A stretch of 64,000 nucleotides of DNA from UBA4636 sp045534575 (GCA_045534575.1 JAZSJZ010000006.1:29720-93719), one strand, 5' to 3'; shown: positions 18,063 to 26,361, numbered from the stretch's first letter. The notes: generated by a model from the letters alone, not told the origin. Numbers and translations: made by a program.

Positions 18063-18977
18063 ATGTTTGATATTATAATTATCGGTTCTGGAACGGCTGG
18101 TATGACTGCGGCGATTTACGCGCTTAGAAACAATAAGAAAGTGTTACTCATCGAGTCAACCGCCGTTGGCGGACAAATAGCCTTTTCTCCAAAGGTAGAA
18201 AACTTTCCAAGTTACCGTTCAATAAGCGGTGAGGAATTTTCGCACAAACTTTTTGAACAAGTGTTAGACCTTGGCGCAAGTTTTGAACTCGAAGAGGTTA
18301 TCGCTGTTGAAAAGGAGAAGGACGACACCTTCTTAGTTACTACCGACTGCGGAACGCACAAAGGCAAAAGCGTTATTATCGCTACCGGCGTTAAGCAAAA
18401 GCATATCGGCATTGAAGCAGAAGAAAAACTTCTCGGCAAAGGCGTTTACTACTGCGCTATTTGCGACGGCGCTTTCTATAAAGGTAAAGAAGTTGCCGTG
18501 GTGGGCGACGGAAACTCTGCGCTTCAATCGGCAATCTTGTTATCTTCAATCTGCTCGAAAGTTCACGTTTTAACTTGGTTCGATAAATTCTTTGGCGACC
18601 TAAGCCTTGTTGATAACCTAAGAAGTTTAGAAAACGTTATCATAACGCCTAACACTGAGGTTATTGATTTTGCTGGCAAAGATTCGCTAGACGGCGTTGT
18701 TATCCGTCGCAAAGAGGACGGCACGGTTTATACTCTTAACGTTCCTGCTATCTTCGTTGCAATCGGTCAACTTCCTGATAACGACAAGTTTAAAAAACTC
18801 GTTGACCTTGACGAGCAAGGCTATCTTCTAGCAGACGAGGCTATGAAAACTAAAACAGCGGGCTTATTCGTTGCGGGCGACTGCAGAAAAAAAGCAATTA
18901 GGCAACTTACCACTGCCGCTTCCGATGGCGCAATTGCCGCAATGAGCGCGATTGAATATATCGGCTCGTTAAAATAA
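18063..18977 (+). CDS. trxB: Thioredoxin reductase
   Basis: A 304-residue two-domain flavoprotein. FAD-binding GSGTAGMTAAIYALR is at residues 8-22, the redox-active CAIC lies in YYCAICDGAF, the NADPH-binding GDGNSALQSA follows, and GLFVAGDCRKKAIRQL closes the FAD site. It begins 11 bases after nrdD, so the two are co-transcribed. The natural reading is NADPH to TrxB to the CPKC domain of NrdD to the active site; TrxB may also serve general thioredoxins elsewhere. Confidence 0.92.
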   Translation: MFDIIIIGSGTAGMTAAIYALRNNKKVLLIESTAVGGQIAFSPKVENFPSYRSISGEEFSHKLFEQVLDLGASFELEEVIAVEKEKDDTFLVTTDCGTHKGKSVIIATGVKQKHIGIEAEEKLLGKGVYYCAICDGAFYKGKEVAVVGDGNSALQSAILLSSICSKVHVLTWFDKFFGDLSLVDNLRSLENVIITPNTEVIDFAGKDSLDGVVIRRKEDGTVYTLNVPAIFVAIGQLPDNDKFKKLVDLDEQGYLLADEAMKTKTAGLFVAGDCRKKAIRQLTTAASDGAIAAMSAIEYIGSLK

Positions 18978-19001
18978 AAATGGGTGTTTAATTACATAAA
19001 C

Positions 19002-19038
19002 AATAGCGTGTTCTTGATTTTAGAACACGCTATTTCTT
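19002..19038 (+). terminator. Terminator after trxB
   Basis: Thirteen-base perfect stem AATAGCGTGTTCT / AGAACACGCTATT with a 7-base loop; the T tract is short (TCTTTGTT). Confidence 0.75.
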
Positions 19039-19095
19039 TGTTACCTTAAAGTTGCCAATTGATGCTTGGTAATTTGTGAATATTAAAGTTTTTTG

Positions 19096-19124
19096 TTGTT
19101 TTTGTTTGTTGTTTATGATAAAAT
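19096..19124 (+). promoter_or_regulatory. Promoter of the VWA lipoprotein gene
   Basis: TTGTTT (19096-19101), 17-base spacer, TAAAAT (19119-19124). Confidence 0.45.
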
Positions 19125-19141
19125 TTAAAAAGAGGTAAAAA

Positions 19142-20659
19142 ATGAAAAAAATATTATCAAAAACTTTAATTTTATTATTTTCTTTTGTTTTAGTTGTTTG
19201 CACGTTTTTAACTGGTTGCGAATTGAACAATTCATCAAACGTATCAAGTTCTTCAGTTGAAGATAGTTCTTCAGTTGATAATAGTTCTTCGGCTGATAAT
19301 AGTTCTTCGGCTGAAAATAGTTCGTCTGAAGAAGGCTCTTCGTCTAGTTCGCTTCCTGATAAACCTAATGAGGATGAAATAACAAAAGTTTTAATTATCG
19401 AAGGTAAAGGAATCGATTCATCAGCAATGAAAAACATGCTTGAAGAGTTAAATTATTTGGCAACCATAGTATCGCCGTCAAGCGTGCCGAGAAGTCTTAA
19501 TGAGTTGCTTGAATATGACCAAGTTATATTGGCGAACGTTAACGCTAGAGATTTATCTAACGAATTTAGCGAGAATCTCAACAAATTCGTTTATGACTAC
19601 GGTGGCGGATTGTTGACCACTGGAGGCGATAATTCTTATTATTATGGTAATATGCAAGGAACTCTCATTGAATCAATGCTTCCCGTTGTTGTTGCGCCAG
19701 AATACCCAAAATACGCTGCAACAATGATAGTTCTTGATGCTTCGGGTTCAATGTATTATGATATTGACAAAGGTGGAGCAACACAAGATGATTGTTTCTT
19801 TGATGAATCAACCCCAGAATATCAAAATACTAGAATGAAATACACAAAAGATGCTTTAATAAATGCTTCGATGACTATTTTTGGAAAAAACGATTACGTA
19901 GGTCTTATTCATTTTGGTAAAACTTCATACCAATATCCTATAGTTGACCTTCCTTTAACCTCAGTCGTTTCACCCGCTCAGTTTATAACTGCTCTTAATA
20001 GCGGCGTTAAAACAATAGCGGGCACTTCTTGGAAAGAACCGCTAGAGGAAGCGATTAACCAGCTCAAAAACTGTAACGCTGAAAAAAGTAAGAGTATTAT
20101 CTTTATCACAGACGGGGACCCTCAAGATAGTTATAGCATTAATTTTAAACAAATTGCCCAAGACGCTTATGAAGATTACGGCATTTCAATATCAACCATT
20201 GCAATTTCGAATGATATAACTAGTAAGTGGAGAGCGGAGTTGCAAGATATTGCTAGCATGACTAAAGGTAGATTTTACGAGTGCTATTTTTCGCAACAAA
20301 TCCTTCAGGCTATTGAGGGCGAATGCAAAATGGTGACTTATTCTATTGAGGGCGAACAAAAAAGCTACGCTGTTGAAATCAAAAACGATTCTCTAATAAC
20401 TAACGGTGTTTTGGCTCTTCCTAACGTTAAAAAATATAACAAGTTAGTAATAAAGCAAGGTGCTGATGAAATCGCTGTTGTTAAAAATGACGACAATTCC
20501 TTCGTTCGTGAAGATTGCCTATACGCTTGTTGGAAGTATGGCAAGGGTAACGTTGGCAGTTTTGCAAGTAGCTTTAGCGATGAATGGGCAAGCTCGTATT
20601 ATAGCGACAATAATGGAAAAACTTTCTTGCAAAACGCAGTAACGTTGCTTCTCCCTTAA
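19142..20659 (+). CDS. Ser-rich lipoprotein with von Willebrand factor A domain
   Basis: 505 residues. Lipoprotein signal ends in LTGC (Cys26), followed by an acidic Ser/Asp/Asn linker (to about residue 75). Next is a domain that begins TKVLIIEGKGIDSSAMKNML and contains GGGLLTTGG, resembling the amidotransferase-like segment found beside VWA domains. The VWA domain starts near residue 193 with an intact MIDAS (Asp199-Ala-Ser-Gly-Ser) and has FITDGDPQDS as its second acidic loop. A surface metal-dependent adhesion or sensing protein is likely; the ligand is unknown. Strong hairpin terminators flank the gene, so it is monocistronic. Confidence 0.82.
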   Translation: MKKILSKTLILLFSFVLVVCTFLTGCELNNSSNVSSSSVEDSSSVDNSSSADNSSSAENSSSEEGSSSSSLPDKPNEDEITKVLIIEGKGIDSSAMKNMLEELNYLATIVSPSSVPRSLNELLEYDQVILANVNARDLSNEFSENLNKFVYDYGGGLLTTGGDNSYYYGNMQGTLIESMLPVVVAPEYPKYAATMIVLDASGSMYYDIDKGGATQDDCFFDESTPEYQNTRMKYTKDALINASMTIFGKNDYVGLIHFGKTSYQYPIVDLPLTSVVSPAQFITALNSGVKTIAGTSWKEPLEEAINQLKNCNAEKSKSIIFITDGDPQDSYSINFKQIAQDAYEDYGISISTIAISNDITSKWRAELQDIASMTKGRFYECYFSQQILQAIEGECKMVTYSIEGEQKSYAVEIKNDSLITNGVLALPNVKKYNKLVIKQGADEIAVVKNDDNSFVREDCLYACWKYGKGNVGSFASSFSDEWASSYYSDNNGKTFLQNAVTLLLP

Positions 20660-20669
20660 TATAACGATG

Positions 20670-20698
20670 AAAAAGTGGGTTTGCAAAATCCGCTTTTT
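20670..20698 (+). terminator. Terminator after the VWA lipoprotein gene
   Basis: AAAAAGTGGGTT / AATCCGCTTTTT stem with two G-U pairs and a five-base loop, followed by A/T-rich sequence. Confidence 0.7.
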
Positions 20699-20743
20699 AA
20701 TATTTTTTAAAGGCTCATAAAATAAATTTTAAAAAAATACCGT

Positions 20744-20762
20744 GCTATAAGTCGATTATCGA
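20744..20762. repeat. 19-base intergenic repeat copy (TCG-loop type)
   Basis: GCTATAA-GTCGA-TTATCGA. It lies 85 bases past the VWA gene and is not part of an obvious terminator. Confidence 0.55.
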
Positions 20763-20806
20763 AACTAAAAAGTGGCTCAATGGGGGGCTTTTTTAGAGAA
20801 AAACAA

Positions 20807-20825
20807 CCTTAAACGGGCTTATAGC
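20807..20825. repeat. 19-base intergenic repeat copy (GGGC-loop type)
   Basis: CCTTAAA-CGGGC-TTATAGC, opposite orientation to the copy at 20744, 45 bases away in the same spacer. Confidence 0.4.
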
Positions 20826-20867
20826 CCTACTTTGCCAAAAATTTTTTTAAGAATTTTTAAAAAACAC

Positions 20868-20896
20868 TTGATAAATTTCAAATTATCTTATATAAT
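20868..20896 (+). promoter_or_regulatory. Promoter for the 204-residue protein and following lipoprotein
   Basis: TTGATA (20868-20873), 17-base spacer, TATAAT (20891-20896). Confidence 0.65.
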
Positions 20897-20950
20897 ATTA
20901 TAGAATAATGACGTAGTGTAACAAATTCTACGCTTTGAGAGGTTTAGGTT

Positions 20951-21565
20951 ATGGAAGCTGAAAACAAGAAGAAATGGTATTTTGCCACTATCGAAGAACT
21001 TGAAGTTGACCAAGAGGGTAACTTTGTTGTAAATTCTAACGAGGCGTTTGAAGCCGCTGAAGAAGACGTTGCTGCTACGGTTGCTCCAGAAATTCAAGAA
21101 AGCGTTGCCGCTGTTGGCGAACAAAAACCTAAATATGTTAACAAGAGCTTTGCTCAAAAAATGCTCGTTGCTGACGAAGTTATTCAAGATAGATACGACG
21201 AACTTAAGAACTACGCTTTAAGATTTAAAAAGTTAAAAGCAAGAATTTCTAAGAAGTTCGATTCTATCAACCAAGGTCGTTTGCAATTCGTTAAATTATC
21301 GGTTGCGGGTAAAACTTTGAAACTCTATCTTAATATGGACATTGCTACTACCGACCCTAAATTCCACTGCAAAGATATGAGAGATAAGAAAACCTACGAA
21401 CCTGTTCCTGTTTTATTACGTATCAAATCAGGCCGTGCCGTTCGTTACGCTAAAATCTTAATTGATCAATGTGCTGAACAACACGGACTTGTTGAGAATA
21501 AAAAATTCCAAGAAGTTGACGCTATTGCTTTAATTGAACAAGCAGTGGCTGCGAAAAAAGGTTAA
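20951..21565 (+). CDS. Cytosolic protein with an unnamed ~100-residue domain
   Basis: 204 residues, no signal peptide. An acidic N-terminal region (1-65) is followed by a basic alpha/beta domain: YDELKNYALRFKKLKARISK, then GRLQFVKLSVAGKTLKLYLN, then VPVLLRIKSGRAVRYAKILI. The same order of segments (LKxY, LxKLxVxxxxLKLYVxLD, VPxLxxIxxxxAxxxAxxLI) appears twice in the C-terminus of the 905-residue membrane protein at 11903. I do not know a family name or function. Well-formed promoter and GAGAGG site; 14 bases before the next gene. Confidence 0.75.
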   Translation: MEAENKKKWYFATIEELEVDQEGNFVVNSNEAFEAAEEDVAATVAPEIQESVAAVGEQKPKYVNKSFAQKMLVADEVIQDRYDELKNYALRFKKLKARISKKFDSINQGRLQFVKLSVAGKTLKLYLNMDIATTDPKFHCKDMRDKKTYEPVPVLLRIKSGRAVRYAKILIDQCAEQHGLVENKKFQEVDAIALIEQAVAAKKG

Positions 21566-21579
21566 ATAAGGTGATTAAA

Positions 21580-22431
21580 ATGAAAAAGATCTCAAGTCTT
21601 CTCGTTATCGTGCTTTCGCTCGTTTTAGCGACTTGCATTGTGTTTACGGGATGTAACAAAAACAAAGGTGAAAACTCAAGCTCTAGTTCTACACAAGGAA
21701 GATTATCCGTTGGTGGCGACGATGAATCTTCATCTTCATCTAGCGTTGAAGATTCAAGTAGTTCTAGTTCAACCGGCGCGCCACAAGGACCAAGTTCTTC
21801 AAGCGTTGAACCAGGTGCATCTAGTTCTTCAAGCTCTTCAAGCTCAACTTCAACTCAGCCAGGCTCGTCAGATTCATCTCAAGGCGGTGGTGGCGGTGGT
21901 TCTGCAACCGTTGTTGCTTTCTTCGATTTCTCAACTTTAGGTTTAGCAAAGGGCGATGCTGTTAACGGACTATACAATAACAATTTCTATAATATTATAG
22001 CTGGTGTATACACTACTTCAACTGCTGGCATTGCAGCGCTTGACGGTTCTCAACAAGGCCACTCTTTCACTGGTGCTGTTCAACTTGGTAAAAAAGGCTC
22101 GTTCTCTAACAAGTCTATTCAATTCACAGTAACGGGCGCTTGCACTATCGAAGTTTACGCAACTCGCGGTTCTTCTACTGTTGCTAGCGGTAACTTATCA
22201 CTAGTAAACCAAGCAGGTCAAACAGTTGCAACTTTGCAACCTACTGCTGACCTTAACGTTCAAGTTTTCCAAATTACTACTGCTGGAACTTACGCACTTT
22301 GCGCTTTAGACGACGTTTCTTCAATAAACGTTTGGGGTATTGCGGTTGAAGGTGAAGACGTTGGCGGTGGAGATGACGTAGAAGATTCTTCAAGCGAAAG
22401 AGATCCTGATACGCCTAACTACGACAACTAA
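21580..22431 (+). CDS. Ser-rich lipoprotein with C-terminal jelly-roll-like domain
   Basis: 283 residues. Signal peptide with lipobox FTGC, then a Ser/Gln/Gly-rich linker of about 90 residues ending in a Gly run, then a beta-rich domain of about 150 residues (VVAFFDFSTLGLAKGDAVNG to INVWGIAVEG). Its repeated Ser/Thr/Val strands and closing INVWGIAVEG match the pattern of the N-terminal domain in the GH105 enzyme at 48558, suggesting a carbohydrate-binding-like sandwich. ATG at 21580 is preferred to GTG at 21571 because AAGGTG is correctly spaced only for the former. Confidence 0.72.
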   Translation: MKKISSLLVIVLSLVLATCIVFTGCNKNKGENSSSSSTQGRLSVGGDDESSSSSSVEDSSSSSSTGAPQGPSSSSVEPGASSSSSSSSSTSTQPGSSDSSQGGGGGGSATVVAFFDFSTLGLAKGDAVNGLYNNNFYNIIAGVYTTSTAGIAALDGSQQGHSFTGAVQLGKKGSFSNKSIQFTVTGACTIEVYATRGSSTVASGNLSLVNQAGQTVATLQPTADLNVQVFQITTAGTYALCALDDVSSINVWGIAVEGEDVGGGDDVEDSSSERDPDTPNYDN

Positions 22432-22471
22432 TTAGATTTTGTTCTTAGTTAAACTTAATAAATCATAAATC

Positions 22472-22493
22472 TTGCGCCCTTCTTAGGGCGCAA
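22472..22493. other. Hairpin in the spacer before rpmG
   Basis: TTGCGCCC-TTCTTA-GGGCGCAA, a perfect 8-base stem without a T tract on either strand. It may be a weak or factor-dependent terminator for the lipoprotein gene. Confidence 0.45.
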
Positions 22494-22565
22494 AAACTAT
22501 ATATAGTGGTTTTCGTTGCAAAGTTTATGGATGCATAAAAATTGCATTATTTCAGTGAAAATCGC

Positions 22566-22594
22566 TTGACAATATTATAATAATATAGTAAAAT
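22566..22594 (+). promoter_or_regulatory. Promoter of the rpmG-secE-nusG operon
   Basis: TTGACA (22566-22571), 17-base spacer, TAAAAT (22589-22594): the best sigmaA match in the window. Confidence 0.8.
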
Positions 22595-22644
22595 TGATTA
22601 GCACTTCGGGAACGGGGTGTTAATTTTTTAGGAAGGCAAAGAAA

Positions 22645-22806
22645 ATGGCAAAGGGAGTTAGAACAAGAATTACGTTAGCATGCACAGAATGCAAGCAAAG
22701 AAATTACGACGTTTATAAGAACAAGAAAAACACTCCGGACAGAATCGAACTTAACAAATATTGTCCGTTCTGCAAAAAGCATACTGCACACAAAGAAACG
22801 AAGTAA
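22645..22806 (+). CDS. rpmG: 50S ribosomal protein L33
   Basis: A 53-residue ribosomal protein with both CxxC zinc pairs present: CTEC (13-16) and CPFC (40-43). Start supported by GGAAGG upstream. Its place directly ahead of secE and nusG is the standard Firmicutes arrangement. Confidence 0.95.
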   Translation: MAKGVRTRITLACTECKQRNYDVYKNKKNTPDRIELNKYCPFCKKHTAHKETK

Positions 22807-22838
22807 TTTTTGCATAGAGTTTTTTAAAGAGGTTTATA

Positions 22839-23081
22839 ATGAGCAAAGAAACATCTAAAAAAGAAAAGGGCAAAAAGCCTAATTTTTTCGTTAGAATAGG
22901 AAGCTGGTTCAAGGTTAAATTCGGCGGAATGAAGTCGGAGATTAAAAAGGTTTCTTGGCCAAAGTTTGGCACGGTTGTTAAGCAAACGGGCGTTGTTCTT
23001 GCTGTCGTTTTAGTTTTCTTAATCGTGGTAACTTTATTCGATTCCGGTTTAACGGCTTTAGTTGGTCTTTTGATGAAATAG
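22839..23081 (+). CDS. secE: Preprotein translocase subunit SecE
   Basis: An 80-residue single-span SecE. The amphipathic helix with the family motif (GGMKSEIKKVSWPKFGTVVKQ) precedes one transmembrane helix (VVLAVVLVFLIVVTLF). An N-terminal Lys-rich extension of about 20 residues is unremarkable. It clamps SecY in the translocon. Confidence 0.94.
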   Translation: MSKETSKKEKGKKPNFFVRIGSWFKVKFGGMKSEIKKVSWPKFGTVVKQTGVVLAVVLVFLIVVTLFDSGLTALVGLLMK

Positions 23082-23090
23082 GGAGTGAGT

Positions 23091-23621
23091 ATGAGAACAC
23101 CTGACACACCTGCATGGTATATTCTTCATACCCGTTCTGGTTACGAGGCTTTGGTTAAAACAGGGCTTGAAAAACTTATCGAAAACAGTAACCTTGGCGA
23201 TACTATTTTCGATATTCAAATCCCAATGGAACAAACCATAGAAGAGAAAAACGGCAAAAAGAAGGTTGTTTTAAGAAAGAGATTTCCTTCATACGTTTTT
23301 CTTAAAATGATTTATAAAAACGATTTATGGTTCGTTATCACAAACACTCGTGGCGTTACGGGCTTTGTAGGCCCACAAGGTAAGCCAACGGCTTTAACCG
23401 AAGCGGAAGTTAAAAGGCTTGGGTTAGAGACTAAGGTTGAGAATTTCGACGTTGTTGTTGGCGATACGGTTAAAATCGTTACGGGCGCGCTCGAAGGCTT
23501 CATTGGCGAAGTTGAATCGCTTGATAATAACAATCAAAAGGCAATGGTTAAAGTTTCTATGTTCGAAAGAGAAACAAGCATCGAAGTAACCTTTGCAGAA
23601 CTTAGTAAAATAGATGCTTAA
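23091..23621 (+). CDS. nusG: Transcription termination/antitermination protein NusG
   Basis: 176 residues. NGN domain (AWYILHTRSGYEALVKTGLE to NTRGVTGFVG) followed by a KOW domain (VGDTVKIVTGALEGFIGEV). It binds RNA polymerase and links it to the ribosome or Rho. ATG at 23091 is chosen over GTG at 23085 because GGGAG is 5 bases before the ATG. Confidence 0.95.
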   Translation: MRTPDTPAWYILHTRSGYEALVKTGLEKLIENSNLGDTIFDIQIPMEQTIEEKNGKKKVVLRKRFPSYVFLKMIYKNDLWFVITNTRGVTGFVGPQGKPTALTEAEVKRLGLETKVENFDVVVGDTVKIVTGALEGFIGEVESLDNNNQKAMVKVSMFERETSIEVTFAELSKIDA

Positions 23622-23724
23622 TTTAAATTAGTTATTGCTCGCAAAAAGGTTTTGCGAGTTGTGGGAGAGGCGTTAAATTTTTTCTATGGCGCCTTGCAAT
23701 TACCACTTATATGGAGGTATAATT

Positions 23725-24150
23725 ATGGCAAAAAAAGTTACGGCTGTAGTAAAACTTCAATTACCTGCCGGTAAAGCAACTCCGGGCCCACCTGTTGGTT
23801 CAACCTTAGGTCCTTACGGTATCAACATTCCGGGCTTCACGAAGGAATTCAACGCAAAAACGACTGATAAGGCTGGTCTTATCATTCCTGTAGTTATCAC
23901 GATTTATCAAGATAGATCCTTCACGTTCATCATGAAAACCCCGCCTGTTCCTGTTCTTATCAAGAAGGCGTGCGGTATCGAATCGGCAAGTGCAACACCT
24001 AACAAAGTTAAAGTTGCTAAACTTACCAAGGCGCAAGTTGAAGAAATTGCCAAGACGAAGATAGTTGATACTAATGCTGCTTCACTCGAGGCTTGCATGA
24101 GCATGGTTGCTGGTACTGCTCGCAGTATGGGCATCACTGTTGAGGACTAA
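23725..24150 (+). CDS. rplK: 50S ribosomal protein L11
   Basis: 141 residues, standard length. The N-terminal domain begins KKVTAVVKLQLPAGKATPGP and the C-terminal rRNA-binding domain ends MSMVAGTARSMGITVED. GGAGG precedes the ATG at 23725; an in-frame ATG 39 bases earlier has no site and is rejected. Confidence 0.96.
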   Translation: MAKKVTAVVKLQLPAGKATPGPPVGSTLGPYGINIPGFTKEFNAKTTDKAGLIIPVVITIYQDRSFTFIMKTPPVPVLIKKACGIESASATPNKVKVAKLTKAQVEEIAKTKIVDTNAASLEACMSMVAGTARSMGITVED

Positions 24151-24200
24151 TATAGTTTGTGGGAGGGTTTTTCCCGTTTGACCACAAGGAGGTTTATTTT

Positions 24201-24890
24201 ATGAAATACGGTAAAAAATACGTTGACAGTAGAAAATCTTACGACCGCGCTATTCAATACGAAGTTGGCGAGGCAATGGATATAGTATTAAACACTGCTA
24301 AGGCTAAATTTGACGAAACGGTTGAACTTCACGTTAAACTTGGTGTTGACCCTAAACAAGCCGACCAACAAGTTCGTGGCGTTATCGTTTTACCTAACGG
24401 AACTGGTAAATCTGTTAAAGTTCTCGTTATCGCTAAGGGCGAAAAGGCTGACCAAGCACAAGAAGCAGGCGCAGAATTCGTTGGCGCTGAAGAAATCGTT
24501 GCTAAAATCCAAAAGGAAAACTGGTTCGATTTCGACGTTGTTATCACCACCCCTGATATGATGGGCGTTGTTGGTAGAATTGGTAAGCTTTTAGGTCCTA
24601 AGGGTTTAATGCCAAACCCTAAGTCTGGCACGGTTACTATGGACGTTGCTAAGGCTGTTAAAGATGCTAAGGCTGGTAAAGTTGAATATAGACTTGATAA
24701 GCAAGCAATCATCCACTGCCCAATCGGTAAGAAGAGTTTTGGTAAGGAAAAACTTATCGAAAACTACACTGCTTTATACGAAGCAATAGTTAAGGCTAAA
24801 CCAGCTGCTGCAAAAGGTCAATACGTAAAGAGCGTAACCTTAGCAAGCACAATGGGCCCTGGCGTTAAAGTTTCTAACAAAACTCTTTAA
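24201..24890 (+). CDS. rplA: 50S ribosomal protein L1
   Basis: 229 residues, standard length, with the L1 signature LGPKGLMPNPKSGTVTMDV. ATG at 24201 follows AAGGAGG. L1 binds 23S rRNA at the E-site stalk and in many bacteria represses the L11-L1 mRNA; no obvious L1 site was identified here. Confidence 0.96.
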   Translation: MKYGKKYVDSRKSYDRAIQYEVGEAMDIVLNTAKAKFDETVELHVKLGVDPKQADQQVRGVIVLPNGTGKSVKVLVIAKGEKADQAQEAGAEFVGAEEIVAKIQKENWFDFDVVITTPDMMGVVGRIGKLLGPKGLMPNPKSGTVTMDVAKAVKDAKAGKVEYRLDKQAIIHCPIGKKSFGKEKLIENYTALYEAIVKAKPAAAKGQYVKSVTLASTMGPGVKVSNKTL

Positions 24891-24896
24891 TTTTAG

Positions 24897-24925
24897 TTGA
24901 CACAATTAATTTTTTGTGTTAAAGT
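24897..24925 (+). promoter_or_regulatory. Promoter of the rplJL operon
   Basis: TTGACA (24897-24902), 17-base spacer, TAAAGT (24920-24925), just past the rplA stop codon. Confidence 0.6.
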
Positions 24926-24934
24926 TACTAAGTA

Positions 24935-25054
24935 ATAATTGAATAGCCGAAGAAAGCTGGTTTTAAGTCTCGCAAGAGCACCCGCCGAGGAAGTTTTAAA
25001 AACGCTATTTTATCGCGCTCTTTTGCTGTCCTTGGCAAAGGAGCGTCTTTTTTT
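24935..25054 (+). ncRNA. Ribosomal protein L10 leader with attenuator
   Basis: The untranslated leader of rplJ contains the conserved elements seen in Firmicutes L10 leaders: AATAGCCGAAGAAAGCTGG near 24942, CGCAAGAGCACCCGCCGAGG near 24971, and a terminator GCGCTCTTTTGC / GCAAAGGAGCGT with a T run at 25015-25054. L10(L12)4 binding is known to favour termination in this family, balancing stalk protein synthesis. Confidence 0.85.
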
Positions 25055-25081
25055 GGCTATATTCTTAAAGGAGGTATTATT

Positions 25082-25603
25082 TTGTCAGCAAATTTAGAGA
25101 ACAAAAAGCAAGTTGTTGAAAGCATTAAGGAAAAAATCCAAAACGCTAAGTCAGTTGTTTTTGTTGACTACAAGGGTTTAACCGTTTTAGAAGACACTGA
25201 ATTTAGAAATGAATTTAGAAAAGCAAACTGCGAATACAAAGTTTTGAAAAACACCTTAGTTAGAAAAGCGTTCAACGAACTTGGTATCACTTGTTTTGAC
25301 GAGGACTTAAACGGTCCAACAGCAGTTGCTTTTGGTGAAGACGAAACTGCTGCAGCAAAAGTAGTTGTTGAGGCTTGCAAAAAGTTCAACGACAAAATTT
25401 CAGTAAAAAGTGCATACGTTGACGGCGCTTACGTTGACGTTAAGGGTGTTAAAGCATTATCTGCAATGCCATCTAAGGAAGAACTCATTGCAAAAATGCT
25501 TGGTTCTATGCAAGCACCTATCACAAACTTTGCAGGTGCTTTATCTGGCATCACTAGAAAACTCGTTATTGCGCTTAATGCAATTAGCGAAAAGAAGGCA
25601 TAA
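25082..25603 (+). CDS. rplJ: 50S ribosomal protein L10
   Basis: 173 residues; N-terminal rRNA-binding domain (NAKSVVFVDYKGLTVLEDTE, VLKNTLVRKAF) and a C-terminal helix for L7/L12 dimers. TTG start at 25082 with AAAGGAGG about 9 bases upstream. Probably autoregulated through the leader. Confidence 0.95.
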   Translation: MSANLENKKQVVESIKEKIQNAKSVVFVDYKGLTVLEDTEFRNEFRKANCEYKVLKNTLVRKAFNELGITCFDEDLNGPTAVAFGEDETAAAKVVVEACKKFNDKISVKSAYVDGAYVDVKGVKALSAMPSKEELIAKMLGSMQAPITNFAGALSGITRKLVIALNAISEKKA

Positions 25604-25665
25604 TTTGCCTAATCAACAAACAGCAAAATTTTAAAAAAATAAATAATAATCGGAGGATATTTAAA

Positions 25666-26037
25666 ATGGCTGATATTGCAAAATTTTTAGAAGAAATTAA
25701 GAGTATGACTGTTCTTGAACTTAACGAACTCGTTAAGGCTTTAGAAGAAGAATTTGGCGTTAGCGCTGCTGCTCCTGTTGCAGTTGCTGCTGCTCCAGCT
25801 GCCGCTGCTGCTCCAGCTGAAGAAGAAAAGACTGAATTCAACGTTGTTCTCAAAGACATGGGTAGCAACAAGATTGCTGTTATCAAGGCAGTTAGAGAAA
25901 TCACTGGTCTTGGTTTAGCAGAAGCTAAGGCTTTAGCTGAAAAAGGTGGCGTAATCAAAGAAGCTGTTGCTAAAGACGAAGCAGAAAAGATGGTTGCTAA
26001 GTTCAAAGAAGCTGGCGCAACTGCAGTTGCTGAATAA
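25666..26037 (+). CDS. rplL: 50S ribosomal protein L7/L12
   Basis: 123 residues: N-terminal dimerisation helix, Ala/Pro-rich hinge (residues about 35-52), and the C-terminal factor-binding domain with KIAVIKAVREITGLGLAEAK. It is followed by a strong terminator; rpoB, the usual next gene, is not here. Confidence 0.96.
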   Translation: MADIAKFLEEIKSMTVLELNELVKALEEEFGVSAAAPVAVAAAPAAAAAPAEEEKTEFNVVLKDMGSNKIAVIKAVREITGLGLAEAKALAEKGGVIKEAVAKDEAEKMVAKFKEAGATAVAE

Positions 26038-26050
26038 TTTAAGCAAAACA

Positions 26051-26078
26051 AAAAAGGCAAGTTATCTTGCCTTTTTTT
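26051..26078 (+). terminator. Terminator after rplL
   Basis: AAAAAGGCAAG-TTAT-CTTGCCTTTTTTT. Confidence 0.9.
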
Positions 26079-26230
26079 GTTGCTAAAATTTATTTGCTTT
26101 TTTATGCTTTTTATAAAAATTAAGTTTTTTAAAGGGTATAAAACTTTGCAAAATTTAAAGCGTTAAAAAATCAAGGAATTTTGAACAAAAATAAGTATTT
26201 TTGAATTTAAACTTAAACACTTGCAAAATA

Positions 26231-26247
26231 TGCCGAAAAATGTCGCA
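26231..26247 (+). promoter_or_regulatory. Candidate tandem 0A boxes upstream of spo0A
   Basis: TGCCGAA (26231-26237) matches the 0A box TGNCGAA exactly; TGTCGCA (26241-26247) has one mismatch. Their starts are 10 bases apart, the usual tandem phasing. A third one-mismatch site (TGTCGAT, minus strand, 26294-26288) lies closer to the promoter. The spacer 26079-26397 is otherwise A/T-rich and holds no gene. Confidence 0.5.
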
Positions 26248-26333
26248 TTTTGGCTTAAAATATGCGTGCAAAACATTTGTTAAAAATATCGACATTTTTT
26301 GTTTATTTTTGTTCAAAAATAATAAAAAATAGT

Positions 26334-26361
26334 TTGGAATTTTCGCGTTTTATGTTATAAT
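26334..26361 (+). promoter_or_regulatory. Promoter of spo0A
   Basis: TTGGAA (26334-26339), 16-base spacer, TATAAT (26356-26361). Confidence 0.5.
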
